This document shows, piece after piece, positions 6,742-15,979 of a stretch of DNA of 20,774 nt. A program made the position numbers and the translations under genes. Origin of the DNA: RGIG3528 sp963649295 (lineage in GTDB: Bacteria; Bacillota; Clostridia; Lachnospirales; Lachnospiraceae); assembly GCA_963649295.1 (NCBI GenBank), contig CAVJHK010000029.1:1-20774 (forward strand). Direction: 5' to 3'. How positions within the stretch are numbered: position 1 is the first letter of the stretch; every line of letters starts with the position of its first letter. The notes beneath the pieces were generated by a model. That model saw nothing but the letters and a program-made list of their open reading frames with translations. It was not told the DNA's origin and ran no database searches.

Positions 6742-7574
6742 GCGATAATATAAATAATGTCAAGAAAAACGGAAATCTTCTTATAAGAGTGAGAAGCGCC
6801 GCGATACTTACGCTCATTGCGTTTGCGACAATCATTCCGGGCGGATATCCGTGCCTTTGTATATGTATTTTTATTTCGGCATTCGGAATGATGGAATTTA
6901 TGAGGGTTGTGGGAGTACATAAGTCAACCGTTGCGATTGTTTCTTATATTGCGCTTGCGGGCGTTTATGCTGCGGTATTTTTTGAAAAAAAGGAATTGCT
7001 TGTGCCACTTATTATGCTGCATCTTCTGCTTTTGTTTGCGATTATGGTAATTAAGTTCCCAAAATATACCGTAATTCAGGTGCTTATGGCATTTTCGGGA
7101 CTTATTTATATAGGTCTCGGACTTTCTTATCTTTATCAAATAAGAGCGCAGCTTACAAACGGGGCATTTATTATCTGGCTTGTTTTTATATGTTCGTGGA
7201 TATCGGATTCGGGAGCTTATCTTGTGGGAATTTCCTGCGGAAAACATAAGGCTTTTCCGGTTCTTTCTCCAAAAAAATCGGTGGAAGGCTGCATCGGCGG
7301 CGTTCTCGCAAGTGTTCTCATGGGACTTTTGTATAAAGCGGTGCTTGGGCTTTTTGATATAGAGCTTGTAGATTATCTTGAGCTCATAATAATATGCGCT
7401 TGCGGTTCCGTTATATCTCAGGCGGGTGACCTTGCGGCATCTGCAATAAAAAGAAATTTTGAAATAAAAGACTATGGACACCTGATACCGGGACACGGCG
7501 GAATTATGGACAGATTTGACAGCATAATTTTTGTTGCGCCGCTTGTTTATTATCTCGGAATAATTTTTGTATAA
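6738..7574 (+). CDS. cdsA: Phosphatidate cytidylyltransferase (CDP-diacylglycerol synthase)
   Basis: A 278-residue integral membrane enzyme that converts phosphatidate and CTP to CDP-diacylglycerol, the branch point for phospholipids. Several hydrophobic segments fill residues 18-225. The C-terminal family signature (about 235-261) is complete: SAIKRNFEIKD followed by LIPGHGGIMDRFD, with the metal-binding aspartates. Length is normal. The start codon overlaps the uppS stop by 4 bp and has a GGAGGGG site at 6727-6733 inside uppS. dxr follows after 14 bases. Confidence 0.96.
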   Translation: MSDNINNVKKNGNLLIRVRSAAILTLIAFATIIPGGYPCLCICIFISAFGMMEFMRVVGVHKSTVAIVSYIALAGVYAAVFFEKKELLVPLIMLHLLLLFAIMVIKFPKYTVIQVLMAFSGLIYIGLGLSYLYQIRAQLTNGAFIIWLVFICSWISDSGAYLVGISCGKHKAFPVLSPKKSVEGCIGGVLASVLMGLLYKAVLGLFDIELVDYLELIIICACGSVISQAGDLAASAIKRNFEIKDYGHLIPGHGGIMDRFDSIIFVAPLVYYLGIIFV

Positions 7575-7588
7575 GAGGTTTTTGATTT

Positions 7589-8743
7589 ATGAAAAAAATT
7601 TCTTTGCTCGGGTCAACGGGCTCGATCGGAACCCAGACTCTTGATGTTATAAGAAAATATAAAGATATAAGCGTTGTGGGGCTTTCGGCAAACACTAATA
7701 TTTCTCTTTTGTATGAGCAGATTGTCGAATTTCATCCGGAACTTGTTTGTGTTTTTAATGAAGAAAAGGCTCGTGAGCTTCAAAAAAAATTAAAGGAAAA
7801 AAATATAAATTGTGAGGTCGTGACGGGAATTTCCGGCCTCATTTCCTGTGCATGCATAAGTTCAGCAGATATCGTTCTTACGGCTTTTGTGGGAATGATA
7901 GGAATACGTCCGACGATAGAGGCGATAAAATGCGGCAAGGACATCGCCCTCGCAAACAAAGAAACGCTTGTTACGGCGGGGCATATTATCATGCCGCTCG
8001 CGCGTGAAAGAAAGGTACAAATTCTCCCTGTCGATTCGGAACACTCGGCAATTTTTCAATGTCTTAACGGTGAAAGAGAAAACAAAATCAAAAAGATTCT
8101 TTTGACGGCATCGGGCGGGCCGTTCAGAGGGAAAAAACTTGAAGAACTTAAAATCGTGACACCCGAAGATGCACTTAAGCATCCAAATTGGTCGATGGGC
8201 AAAAAAATAACCATCGATTCGTCTACAATGGTTAATAAGGGACTTGAAGTGATGGAAGCAAAGTGGCTTTTTGATGTAAATCCCGATCAAATCGAGGTTG
8301 TGATTCAGCCGCAAAGCATAATTCATTCGATGGTTGAATTTACCGACGGGGCGGTGATGGCTGAGCTTGGGGCTCCCGATATGCGGCTGCCCATTCAATA
8401 TGCGCTTTATTATCCCGAAAGACGTCTTGAAACCGGCAAAACACTTGATTTTAAGACAATTTCCGAAATTAAATTTTTTAATCCCGATAACGAAAATTTC
8501 CCGGCTCTTCCGCTTGCATATGAAGCAATAAATACAGGCGGCTCGATGCCTGCGGTTTATAATGCGGCAAATGAAATCGCCGTTAAAAAATTCTTGAATA
8601 AACAAATTCGTTATACGGATATTTATGAAATCATAAAGCGGGCAATGGATGAACACAGGGTGATTCAAAATCCCGCCCTTGATGAAATAATCGGTATTCA
8701 GGATATTATCAACAAAAGATTTGAAAATTTTGTAACGCTTTAG
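7589..8743 (+). CDS. dxr: 1-deoxy-D-xylulose 5-phosphate reductoisomerase
   Basis: A 384-residue NADPH-dependent enzyme of the MEP isoprenoid pathway that makes 2-C-methyl-D-erythritol 4-phosphate. N-terminal NADPH-binding motif GSTGSIGTQTLDV (8-20), then ALANKETLVTAG, the metal site PVDSEH with Asp149 and Glu151, the substrate-binding TASGGPFRG, the flexible loop HPNWSMG, and DSSTMVNKGLEVMEA with further metal-binding acidic residues. Length is normal and all hallmark residues are present. It sits in the operon with uppS, which uses the product isoprenoids, and with ispG of the same pathway. Confidence 0.97.
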   Translation: MKKISLLGSTGSIGTQTLDVIRKYKDISVVGLSANTNISLLYEQIVEFHPELVCVFNEEKARELQKKLKEKNINCEVVTGISGLISCACISSADIVLTAFVGMIGIRPTIEAIKCGKDIALANKETLVTAGHIIMPLARERKVQILPVDSEHSAIFQCLNGERENKIKKILLTASGGPFRGKKLEELKIVTPEDALKHPNWSMGKKITIDSSTMVNKGLEVMEAKWLFDVNPDQIEVVIQPQSIIHSMVEFTDGAVMAELGAPDMRLPIQYALYYPERRLETGKTLDFKTISEIKFFNPDNENFPALPLAYEAINTGGSMPAVYNAANEIAVKKFLNKQIRYTDIYEIIKRAMDEHRVIQNPALDEIIGIQDIINKRFENFVTL

Positions 8744-8756
8744 GAAAGGTTTTTTG

Positions 8757-10070
8757 ATGAGTATTATTATTTCTTTACTTATATTTTCGGTTATTGTGAT
8801 TTTTCATGAATTCGGACATCTTCTTCTTGCCAAAAAAAACGGGATCAAGGTTGTCGAATTTTCGGTCGGACTTGGACCCTCGATTGTGAGCCATGATTTT
8901 CACGGGACAAAATATTCGATTAAAATTTTGCCCTTCGGCGGAGCATGTCAAATGCTCGGTGAAGATACCGTTTCAGACGACGACGGCGAAAGAAATCTCG
9001 AAGGCTCATATTATTCAAAAAGCGTTTGGCAAAGAATGAGCGTTATTCTTGCGGGACCTTTTTTTAATTTTATTCTTGCCTTTATTTTGTCTTTGTTTAT
9101 TATCGGAATTGCGGGTTATGACCCGGCAACGGTGACCTCGGTGAGCATAAATTCGCCTGCGGAAACTGCCGGGATCAAAGCCGGTGACACGATCTTAAAG
9201 ATAAACAATTCAAAAATCTCGATAGGACGCCAGGTTGACGCTTTTTTTACATATAACGGAATTTCGGAAGAAGCCGTTAACATTATTTATGAGCGTGACG
9301 GGGAAAAGTATGAAACAATAATTTATCCCGCAAAAACAAAGAAGTATTTGCTCGGATTCACATACAATTCCGGTGAACAAAGTGCTGTAATTAACGAATT
9401 GCAAAGCGATTATCCGATGATTCTTGCGGGAGCAGAGGTGGGAGACCAAATCATATCCATAAACGGAGAGGAAATCACATCCGGCAGTGAACTAAAAAAT
9501 TATTTTGACATAAATCCGCTTACAGATAAAAACATAAAAATAGTTTTGAGCCGTGATGGCGAGACTGTTGAAATTACGGTAAGTCCAAAGCTTGTTTCGG
9601 ATTCGTGGTCGCTCGGATTTAATTACAATTTGTACAGGTATAAGGGAAATGCCCTTGAAGTTGTAAAATACAGCTTTGTGGAAGTAAAATATTGGATTCA
9701 GATAACAATCAAAAATCTCGGAATGCTTTTTACGGGACAGCTTACAAAGGACGATGTGGGCGGTGTTGTCGCAATTGTCGATATGATAGGCGATTCCTAT
9801 ACCGAAACAAAAAAGAGCGGAACGGTGCTTGATGTTGTTCTTCAAATGATGTATATTTCGGTGCTTCTTTCGGCAAACTTGGGCGTTATGAACCTTTTAC
9901 CGATACCTGCGCTTGACGGCGGAAAGTTTTTGTTTCTTTTGGTTGAACTGATAATAAGAAAGCCGTTAAACAGAAATCTTGAAGGAATTGTAAATCTTAT
10001 CGGCTTTGTGCTTTTGATGCTTCTTATGATATTTGTTTTCTTTAACGATATCAGGAGACTGTTTATATAG
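8757..10070 (+). CDS. rseP: Site-2 zinc metalloprotease, RseP/RasP family
   Basis: From ATG 8757 the protein has 437 residues. The first membrane helix carries the zinc motif HEFGH (17-21); a later helix carries LLPIPALDGG with the third metal ligand Asp387. Between the active-site helices lie two apparent PDZ domains: one around 115-185 (SPAETAGIKAGDTILKIN) and one around 200-275 (LAGAEVGDQIISINGEEI). The family cleaves substrates within the membrane, including anti-sigma factors and leftover signal peptides. A TTG at 8754 is in frame, but AGGAAAGG at 8742-8749 fits the ATG better. It lies between dxr and ispG, its usual place in Clostridia. The substrate cannot be inferred; no anti-sigma gene is nearby. 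Confidence 0.95.
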   Translation: MSIIISLLIFSVIVIFHEFGHLLLAKKNGIKVVEFSVGLGPSIVSHDFHGTKYSIKILPFGGACQMLGEDTVSDDDGERNLEGSYYSKSVWQRMSVILAGPFFNFILAFILSLFIIGIAGYDPATVTSVSINSPAETAGIKAGDTILKINNSKISIGRQVDAFFTYNGISEEAVNIIYERDGEKYETIIYPAKTKKYLLGFTYNSGEQSAVINELQSDYPMILAGAEVGDQIISINGEEITSGSELKNYFDINPLTDKNIKIVLSRDGETVEITVSPKLVSDSWSLGFNYNLYRYKGNALEVVKYSFVEVKYWIQITIKNLGMLFTGQLTKDDVGGVVAIVDMIGDSYTETKKSGTVLDVVLQMMYISVLLSANLGVMNLLPIPALDGGKFLFLLVELIIRKPLNRNLEGIVNLIGFVLLMLLMIFVFFNDIRRLFI

Positions 10071-10085
10071 ACCTTTTTGTTATTT

Positions 10086-10090
10086 GGAGG
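10086..10090 (+). promoter_or_regulatory. Ribosome binding site that fixes the ispG start
   Basis: GGAGG 4 bases before ATG 10095 falls inside any protein begun at the in-frame TTG 10077. The ATG is therefore the likely start. Confidence 0.75.
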
Positions 10091-10094
10091 ATAT

Positions 10095-11138
10095 ATGCTT
10101 ACACATGAAGTAAAAATAGGAAATGTAAAAATAGGAAACAAAAATCCTATCGCAATTCAATCAATGACAAATACAAAGACCGAAGATGTGAATGCGACTG
10201 TAAGCCAAATATTAAAGCTTGAAAAGGCGGGATGCGACATTATTCGTGTTGCGGTTCCGAATAAGGAAGCGGCAATTGCGATTAAGGAAATAAAAAAACA
10301 TATTAATATTCCGCTTGTTGCGGACATTCACTTTGACTCACGGCTTGCGATTTGCGCGATTAAAGCGGGTGCCGACAAAATCAGAATAAATCCCGGAAAT
10401 ATCGGATCTTTGGACAAAGTGCGTGCGGTTGTGGATGCGGCGCGTGAATATAATATTCCGATAAGAGTGGGCGTAAATTCGGGTTCGCTTGAAAAGGAAC
10501 TTTTAAAAAAATACAACGGCGTTACCGCCGAAGCGCTTGTTGAGAGCGCGTTAAATGAAGCAAAAACAATCGAAGACATGGGATATGACAACCTTGTGAT
10601 AAGTATTAAATCATCCGATGTAATGACATGTGTAAAAGCGCATAAGCTGATCGCAAAAAAAACAAATCATCCTCTTCATGTGGGAATCACTGAAGCGGGA
10701 ACGTTGAGCCGGGGGCTTATAAAATCGTCTGCGGGGCTTGCGCTTATTTTAAACGAGGGAATCGGTGACACGATAAGAATTTCTTTGACCGCAGATCCCA
10801 TAAACGAAGTTTATGCGGCACATGAGCTCTTAAAGGTTATGGGCTTAAGAAAGGGCGGCATAGAAGTTGTGTCCTGTCCGACATGCGGACGTACAAATAT
10901 TGATCTTATCGGACTTGCCGAAAAGGTTAACGAGGCTGTTAAGGATTATCCGCTTGACTTAAAAATCGCCGTTATGGGATGCGTTGTAAACGGACCCGGC
11001 GAGTCGCGTGAAGCGGATTATGGAATTGCGGGAGCAAACGGAGAAGGAATAATTTTTAAAAAGGGTGAAATTTTTAAGCGTGTGCCGGAAAGCGAACTTT
11101 TGCCCGAATTACTGGAGATATTGAATGAGCTTATTTGA
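10095..11138 (+). CDS. ispG: 4-hydroxy-3-methylbut-2-enyl diphosphate synthase (flavodoxin/ferredoxin dependent)
   Basis: A 347-residue iron-sulphur enzyme of the MEP pathway that converts the cyclic diphosphate MEcPP to HMBPP. The N-terminal TIM-barrel opens with VKIGNVKIGNKNPIAIQSMTN. The C-terminal cluster domain carries Cys261 and Cys264 in SCPTCGRTNIDL, then Cys296 in MGCVVNGPGES, with Glu303 as the fourth ligand of the [4Fe-4S] cluster. Length is typical of the short bacterial form, with no middle insert. The end overlaps the polC start by 14 bases. Together with dxr it gives this operon two MEP steps; the others are not in the window. Confidence 0.97.
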   Translation: MLTHEVKIGNVKIGNKNPIAIQSMTNTKTEDVNATVSQILKLEKAGCDIIRVAVPNKEAAIAIKEIKKHINIPLVADIHFDSRLAICAIKAGADKIRINPGNIGSLDKVRAVVDAAREYNIPIRVGVNSGSLEKELLKKYNGVTAEALVESALNEAKTIEDMGYDNLVISIKSSDVMTCVKAHKLIAKKTNHPLHVGITEAGTLSRGLIKSSAGLALILNEGIGDTIRISLTADPINEVYAAHELLKVMGLRKGGIEVVSCPTCGRTNIDLIGLAEKVNEAVKDYPLDLKIAVMGCVVNGPGESREADYGIAGANGEGIIFKKGEIFKRVPESELLPELLEILNELI

Positions 11139-14100
11139 TATATTTACCGATTTGCATGTAAAACAGAATATTGAGCGGATGTTTTCGGACGTTGATGTGG
11201 AAAAGGTTGTCGCAAACAAACATGAAAATACCGTTAAAATTGTGCTTATGTCAAAGCATCTTATTTCCTACAGAGACATAAACGGAATAAAGGAAGCTCT
11301 TTCGGAACAATATTTTAAGAAAATGGGTAAGGAGCTTACGGTTGACATAAAATATTCTCTTTCCGATATGTATAATCCCGAAACAATATGGAATATGAAT
11401 AAGGCAGAGATATTGGAAGAGCTCAAATCAATATCGAGACTCAATAATATCTTTCTTGACAATTCGGATATTTCTTTTTGCGATGACAACGGCTCTTATG
11501 TAATGAAAATCAGTGCCGAGGATTGTTCTTTGAACCGTGAAATCGCAAAAAGCATAACAAAATTTTTGCGTGAGGTTTTTACGGAAAGATTTTCTTTTGA
11601 ACTGGATATCAGGTTTGACTGGAAGGAAATAAGTAAGAAAAAGGAAATGCCTGAAGAAGAAATTTTTTATGAACCCGTCAATAAGGAAAAGAAAGAAGAA
11701 GCGGTATCGGGAAAGCGGGAACATAAAAAATCCGGAAGCGAAGAATTTAAGAATACGGAAAAAGAAGAAAATATCGATAAAAATATAAAGGGGACGGAAA
11801 AACAAAATAAAGCAGGAGATTCCGATAAAAATAAGGAAAAAAATATAGACAATGATTTAAAGGATAATCATAAAGATATATTTAAATCCGATTCGGGATT
11901 TGCAAAGAAACAGGGAGGTTATTCTCCCAAATCAAAGTTTGTAAGAACAAAATATGAGGACGATCCCGATATATTTTACGGAAAGCCTTTTGATTCGAAA
12001 GATACGATTATTACTAAGCTGTCAGATTTGGAAGAAAGCTTTTCGGAATATGTTGTTTACGGAAAAATTCTGCGTGTTGAAGAGCCAAAGCTTACAAGAA
12101 AAGGCGACAGATACATTTTGAGCTTCTCGTTTACGGATTTTACGGACTCTGTTTATGCAAAGCTTTTCCCGCTTGTGGAAGACTTAAAAGAACTTTTAAA
12201 TTATATTGCACCCGGAAAGTGCATCAAGATGAAGGCTGTTCCGCGAACGGATAAATTTGACAACGAGCTTGAAATGTCGGATATATCCGGCATAAAGCAA
12301 ATTCCGGATATTGCAACACTCAGACAGGATAAGAGCACAGAAAAGCGAATAGAGCTTCATGCGCATACGACTTTCAGCGATATGGATGCAGTGGTAGACC
12401 CATGTGTTCTCGTACAAACCGCATTTGATTTTGGACATAGGGGAGTTGCCATAACGGATCACGGCGTTGTGCAGGGATTTACGGTCGCATATCACTATTT
12501 GAGAGACAAACTCGAAAAAAACAAGGATCCGGAAATAGCTGAAAGAGCAAAAAACTTTAAGATTCTTTACGGATGTGAAATATATCTTGTAGACGATATA
12601 CAAGAGACTGTTACGGATCCGGGTGACAAGACAATCGATTCCGAAACGGTTGTATTTGATATAGAAACAACCGGCAGAAACAAGAATACCGATATGATTA
12701 TCGAAATCGGTGCAGTAAAATTAAAAGACAATAAAATTGTTGACAGATTTTCGCGTTTTGTAAATCCCGGAATTCCCATTCCTGCGGAAATAATTACGCT
12801 TACCCATATAAATGACGAGCTTGTGCACGACGCCGACAAAATTGACGTTGTGCTTAAGGATTTTTTGGATTTTGTGGGAGATGCGGTAATCGTTGCCCAC
12901 AATGCATCCTTTGATACGGGATTTGTAAAAAGGTTTGCGCGTGAACAGGGATTGGATTTTTCACCTACTATTGTAGATACGGTGGGACTTGCACGGGCTT
13001 TGCTCGGAAATCTCAAAAATTATAAGCTTGATACCGTGGCAGATGAACTTAAAATTGCACTTCTGCATCACCACAGAGCTGTCGACGATGCCGAATGTAC
13101 GGCACTTATTTATCAGAAGCTTTGCGAAATTTTAAGGAAGAAGGGCTTAATTAGTTTATGTGAGGCCAAAGAAAATCTGCGTCCGACGGTTGACTCGATA
13201 AGAAGAATGCATTCATATCATTGTATTGTCTTAATAAAGAACGAGACAGGCAGAGTAAACCTTTATAAGATGATTTCAAAAAGCCATTTGGAATATTTTA
13301 TGCGTCAGCCCAAAATTCCGAAGAGCATGTTAAGGGAATACAGAGAGGGACTTATAATAGGCTCCGCATGCGAAGCGGGGGAATTGTTTAGGGGAATCGT
13401 AAATAACGCTCCGCAGGAAGAAATAGCCGAACTTTGTGATTTTTATGATTATTACGAAATTCAGCCGATAGGCAACAACAGATTTATGATTGAGGATGAA
13501 AAATATCCGGAAATCAAAAATGAAGATGATTTGAGAGAGCTTAACGAAAAAATAGTTGAGCTCGGTGTCAAATATAACAAACCTGTTTGCGCAACCTGCG
13601 ACAGCCATTTTTTAAATCCCGAGGACGAAGTCTACAGGCGTGTGATCATGCATTCAAAAGGCTTTAAGGATGCGGATAACCAGGCGCCGTTGTACTTTAG
13701 AACAACCGAAGAAATGCTATCCGAGTTTGATTATCTGGGACAGAAAAAGTGCAAAGAGGTTGTAATCGAAAACCCCAATAAAATCTTCGATATGATCGAA
13801 AAAATATCGCCCGTGCGTCCGGACAAGTGTCCGCCGGTAATCGAAAATTCCGAAGAGATGCTCACAAAAATATGCCATGACAAGGCACATTCGATGTACG
13901 GAGAGGAGCTGCCTTTACCGGTTTCAACAAGACTTGAAAAGGAGCTTTCGTCGATTATCAAAAACGGATATTCCGTTATGTATATTATTGCGCAAAAGCT
14001 TGTATGGAAGTCGAATGAAGACGGATATCTTGTCGGATCGAGAGGCTCCGTCGGTTCTTCGTTTGTTGCGACGATGGCGGGAATAAGTGAAATAAATCCG

Positions 14101-15744
14101 CTTCCGGCGCATTATTATTGCAAGAAGTGCCACTATTCCGATTTTGATTCGGATATTGTAAAGGAATATCAAAAAAATGCCGTCTGCGGTTTTGATTTGC
14201 CGGACGCGGTTTGCCCAAAATGCGGTGATAAACTCGTAAAAGACGGATGCGATATACCTTTTGAAACGTTCCTCGGATTCAATTGCGAAAAGGCGCCGGA
14301 TATCGACCTTAACTTTTCGGGTGAATATCAATCGAAGGCTCATGATTATACGGAAGTTATTTTCGGAAAAGGTCAGACTTTTAAAGCGGGAACCGTCGGC
14401 GCCGTTCAGGAAAAGACTGCTTACGGCTTTGCGATGAAATATGACGAAGAACACGGGGTGATTCACAGAAGAGCGGAGCGCGAAAGAATGTCGATGGGAT
14501 GTGTGGGAGTGCGCCGTTCAACAGGCCAGCATCCGGGAGGAATCGTTGTTTTGCCTGTGGGCGAGGATATTGACACGTTTACGCCGGTGCAGCATCCCGC
14601 AAACGACATGACATCAAACATCATAACAACACACTTTGATTACCACTCGATCGATCATAATTTGCTTAAGCTTGATATACTCGGTCACGATGATCCCACA
14701 ATGATAAAGAGGCTTGAAGAACTCACGGGGATTGATGCAAAAACTATTCCCATGGATGACAAAAAGGTTATTTCTCTTTTCCATTCGACGGAAGCTATGG
14801 GAATAAAACCGGAAGACTTAAACGGAATAGATCTCGGTTCACTCGGACTTCCCGAGCTCGGAACGGACAATGCCATGAACATGCTTCGTGAAACAAAGCC
14901 CGACTGCTTTTCGGACATGGTAAGAATTTCGGGACTTTCCCACGGAACGGACGTATATGCAAACAACGCCCAGGATCTTATTAAGAGCGGAACATGCAAT
15001 CTTAAGCAGGCAATATGCACGCGTGACGATATTATGCTTTATCTTATCAACAAAAATGTTGAAGCGGGACATGCCTTCAAAATAATGGAAAGCGTGCGTA
15101 AGGGAAAGGGACTTACCGAAGAACAGGAAGCGGAAATGCGTGAACATGATGTTCCCGACTGGTATATAGGTTCATGTAAAAAAATCAAGTATATGTTCCC
15201 TAAAGCACATGCCGCCGCCTATATCATGATGGCATTCAGAGTGGCATGGTTTAAGGTTTATTATCCGCTTGCCTATTATGCGGCTTATTTTGGAATAAGA
15301 GCGGCAGCATTTGATTATGAGCTTATGTGCCTCGGAAAAGAAAATCTCCTTAAAAACATGAACGAAATAAAGCATGCGATCGACAATCATACCGCAAAGG
15401 CAAAGGATGAGACGACATATATGAACATGAAGAGTGTGCTTGAAATGTATGCAAGAGGATACGAATTTGCAAAAATCGATATCTTTAAGGCAAAAGCTCA
15501 TGCGTTCCAGGTGGTTGACGGAAAAGTAATGCCGTCGTTTGACTCAATCCAGGGACTCGGTGAAACCGCATCAGACCTTATGTATGAAGGATGCAAGGGC
15601 GGACCTTTTACGTCAAAGGAAAATTTTAAGAGCCGTACAAAGGCTCCTCAAAAGGCTGTCGATACGATGGCAAGGCTTGGGATGCTGGGAGATATTCCCG
15701 AAACGGATCAGATATCACTTACTGATTTGTTTGGGATCGAGTGA
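11125..15744 (+). CDS. polC: DNA polymerase III alpha subunit, Gram-positive PolC type
   Basis: A 1539-residue replicative polymerase with built-in 3'-5' proofreading. Order: N-terminal domain (1-165), a charged Lys/Glu/Asn linker (about 170-270), OB domain (about 300-395), PHP domain opening with HAHTTFSD (412-419) and continuing with ITDHG, interrupted by the exonuclease (about 507-675; FDIETTG with Asp512 and Glu514, AHNASFD with Asp597, HRAVDD). The PHP and polymerase parts follow, with palm motifs GSRGSVGSSF (971-980) and PDIDLNFSG (Asp1059, Asp1061), and a zinc-finger insert with Cys999, Cys1002, Cys1030 and Cys1033. It is longer than common PolC (about 1430-1470), mainly through the linker. 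Its start overlaps ispG; the GGAG site is at 11114-11117. Confidence 0.98.
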   Translation: MSLFDIFTDLHVKQNIERMFSDVDVEKVVANKHENTVKIVLMSKHLISYRDINGIKEALSEQYFKKMGKELTVDIKYSLSDMYNPETIWNMNKAEILEELKSISRLNNIFLDNSDISFCDDNGSYVMKISAEDCSLNREIAKSITKFLREVFTERFSFELDIRFDWKEISKKKEMPEEEIFYEPVNKEKKEEAVSGKREHKKSGSEEFKNTEKEENIDKNIKGTEKQNKAGDSDKNKEKNIDNDLKDNHKDIFKSDSGFAKKQGGYSPKSKFVRTKYEDDPDIFYGKPFDSKDTIITKLSDLEESFSEYVVYGKILRVEEPKLTRKGDRYILSFSFTDFTDSVYAKLFPLVEDLKELLNYIAPGKCIKMKAVPRTDKFDNELEMSDISGIKQIPDIATLRQDKSTEKRIELHAHTTFSDMDAVVDPCVLVQTAFDFGHRGVAITDHGVVQGFTVAYHYLRDKLEKNKDPEIAERAKNFKILYGCEIYLVDDIQETVTDPGDKTIDSETVVFDIETTGRNKNTDMIIEIGAVKLKDNKIVDRFSRFVNPGIPIPAEIITLTHINDELVHDADKIDVVLKDFLDFVGDAVIVAHNASFDTGFVKRFAREQGLDFSPTIVDTVGLARALLGNLKNYKLDTVADELKIALLHHHRAVDDAECTALIYQKLCEILRKKGLISLCEAKENLRPTVDSIRRMHSYHCIVLIKNETGRVNLYKMISKSHLEYFMRQPKIPKSMLREYREGLIIGSACEAGELFRGIVNNAPQEEIAELCDFYDYYEIQPIGNNRFMIEDEKYPEIKNEDDLRELNEKIVELGVKYNKPVCATCDSHFLNPEDEVYRRVIMHSKGFKDADNQAPLYFRTTEEMLSEFDYLGQKKCKEVVIENPNKIFDMIEKISPVRPDKCPPVIENSEEMLTKICHDKAHSMYGEELPLPVSTRLEKELSSIIKNGYSVMYIIAQKLVWKSNEDGYLVGSRGSVGSSFVATMAGISEINPLPAHYYCKKCHYSDFDSDIVKEYQKNAVCGFDLPDAVCPKCGDKLVKDGCDIPFETFLGFNCEKAPDIDLNFSGEYQSKAHDYTEVIFGKGQTFKAGTVGAVQEKTAYGFAMKYDEEHGVIHRRAERERMSMGCVGVRRSTGQHPGGIVVLPVGEDIDTFTPVQHPANDMTSNIITTHFDYHSIDHNLLKLDILGHDDPTMIKRLEELTGIDAKTIPMDDKKVISLFHSTEAMGIKPEDLNGIDLGSLGLPELGTDNAMNMLRETKPDCFSDMVRISGLSHGTDVYANNAQDLIKSGTCNLKQAICTRDDIMLYLINKNVEAGHAFKIMESVRKGKGLTEEQEAEMREHDVPDWYIGSCKKIKYMFPKAHAAAYIMMAFRVAWFKVYYPLAYYAAYFGIRAAAFDYELMCLGKENLLKNMNEIKHAIDNHTAKAKDETTYMNMKSVLEMYARGYEFAKIDIFKAKAHAFQVVDGKVMPSFDSIQGLGETASDLMYEGCKGGPFTSKENFKSRTKAPQKAVDTMARLGMLGDIPETDQISLTDLFGIE

Positions 15745-15784
15745 ATATTCTGAAAATTATTTCAAAATAAATTTAAATTCTAAC

Positions 15785-15813
15785 TTGCTTTTTTGGAACT
15801 TATGCTGTATATT
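15785..15813 (+). promoter_or_regulatory. Promoter of tRNA-Glu
   Basis: TTGCTT (15785-15790), a 17-bp spacer and TATATT (15808-15813). The expected start, near 15820, is about 8 bases before the mature tRNA 5' end. Confidence 0.65.
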
Positions 15814-15827
15814 CTAAAACAGTTCAT

Positions 15828-15899
15828 GGCTCGTTGGTCAAGAGGCTAAGACGTCGCCCTCTCACGGCGAAAACACCGGTTCGATTCCGATACGGGCTA
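15828..15899 (+). tRNA. tRNA-Glu (anticodon CTC)
   Basis: A full cloverleaf can be drawn. Acceptor stem GGCTCGT/ACGGGCT (15828-15834 with 15892-15898, wobble pairs at G1-U72 and U4-G69). D arm GTC/GAC. Anticodon stem TCGCC/GGCGA with loop CTCTCAC and anticodon CTC at 15861-15863, reading GAG. A 4-nt variable loop, then the T loop TTCGATT. The T stem ACCGG/CCGAT has one C-A mismatch (15876 with 15890). The discriminator base is A15899 and CCA is not encoded. The body matches the usual bacterial tRNA-Glu pattern. Confidence 0.93.
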
Positions 15900-15932
15900 T
15901 TTACTGTTTTTTTATAACAGCCCAACCCTATT

Positions 15933-15960
15933 TCGAAACAGCAATGTTTCGATTTTTTTT
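15933..15960 (+). terminator. Intrinsic terminator after tRNA-Glu
   Basis: TCGAAACA (15933-15940) and TGTTTCGA (15945-15952) form a perfect 8-bp stem closed by a GCAA tetraloop (GNRA type) and followed by eight T. It ends 19 bases before the tdk start. Confidence 0.8.
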
Positions 15961-15967
15961 GTTTAAC

Positions 15968-15972
15968 GGGAG
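15968..15972 (+). promoter_or_regulatory. Ribosome binding site that fixes the tdk start
   Basis: GGGAG 7 bases before ATG 15980. An upstream in-frame ATG at 15944 lies in the tetraloop of the tRNA terminator and has no such site. Confidence 0.8.
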
Positions 15973-15979
15973 AAATCTT

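Noticed and set aside
7862..8668. Reverse-strand open frame of 268 codons inside dxr
   Set aside because: It lies wholly antisense to dxr, whose motifs are complete. The composition (many His, Phe, Arg) is typical of a shadow frame.
10110..10138. Perfect 14-bp direct repeat with a 15-bp period near the ispG start
   Set aside because: It encodes VKIGN twice, which is the normal N-terminal sequence pattern of IspG. It is a coding coincidence, not a regulatory repeat.
15539..15817. Forward open frame of 92 codons overlapping the end of polC
   Set aside because: Most of it is polC in another frame; it has no ribosome binding site or recognisable motif.
15904..15920. Small hairpin CTGTT/AACAG just after tRNA-Glu
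   Set aside because: Only 5 bp, AT-rich, with T bases in the loop instead of after the stem. The stronger terminator is at 15933-15960.
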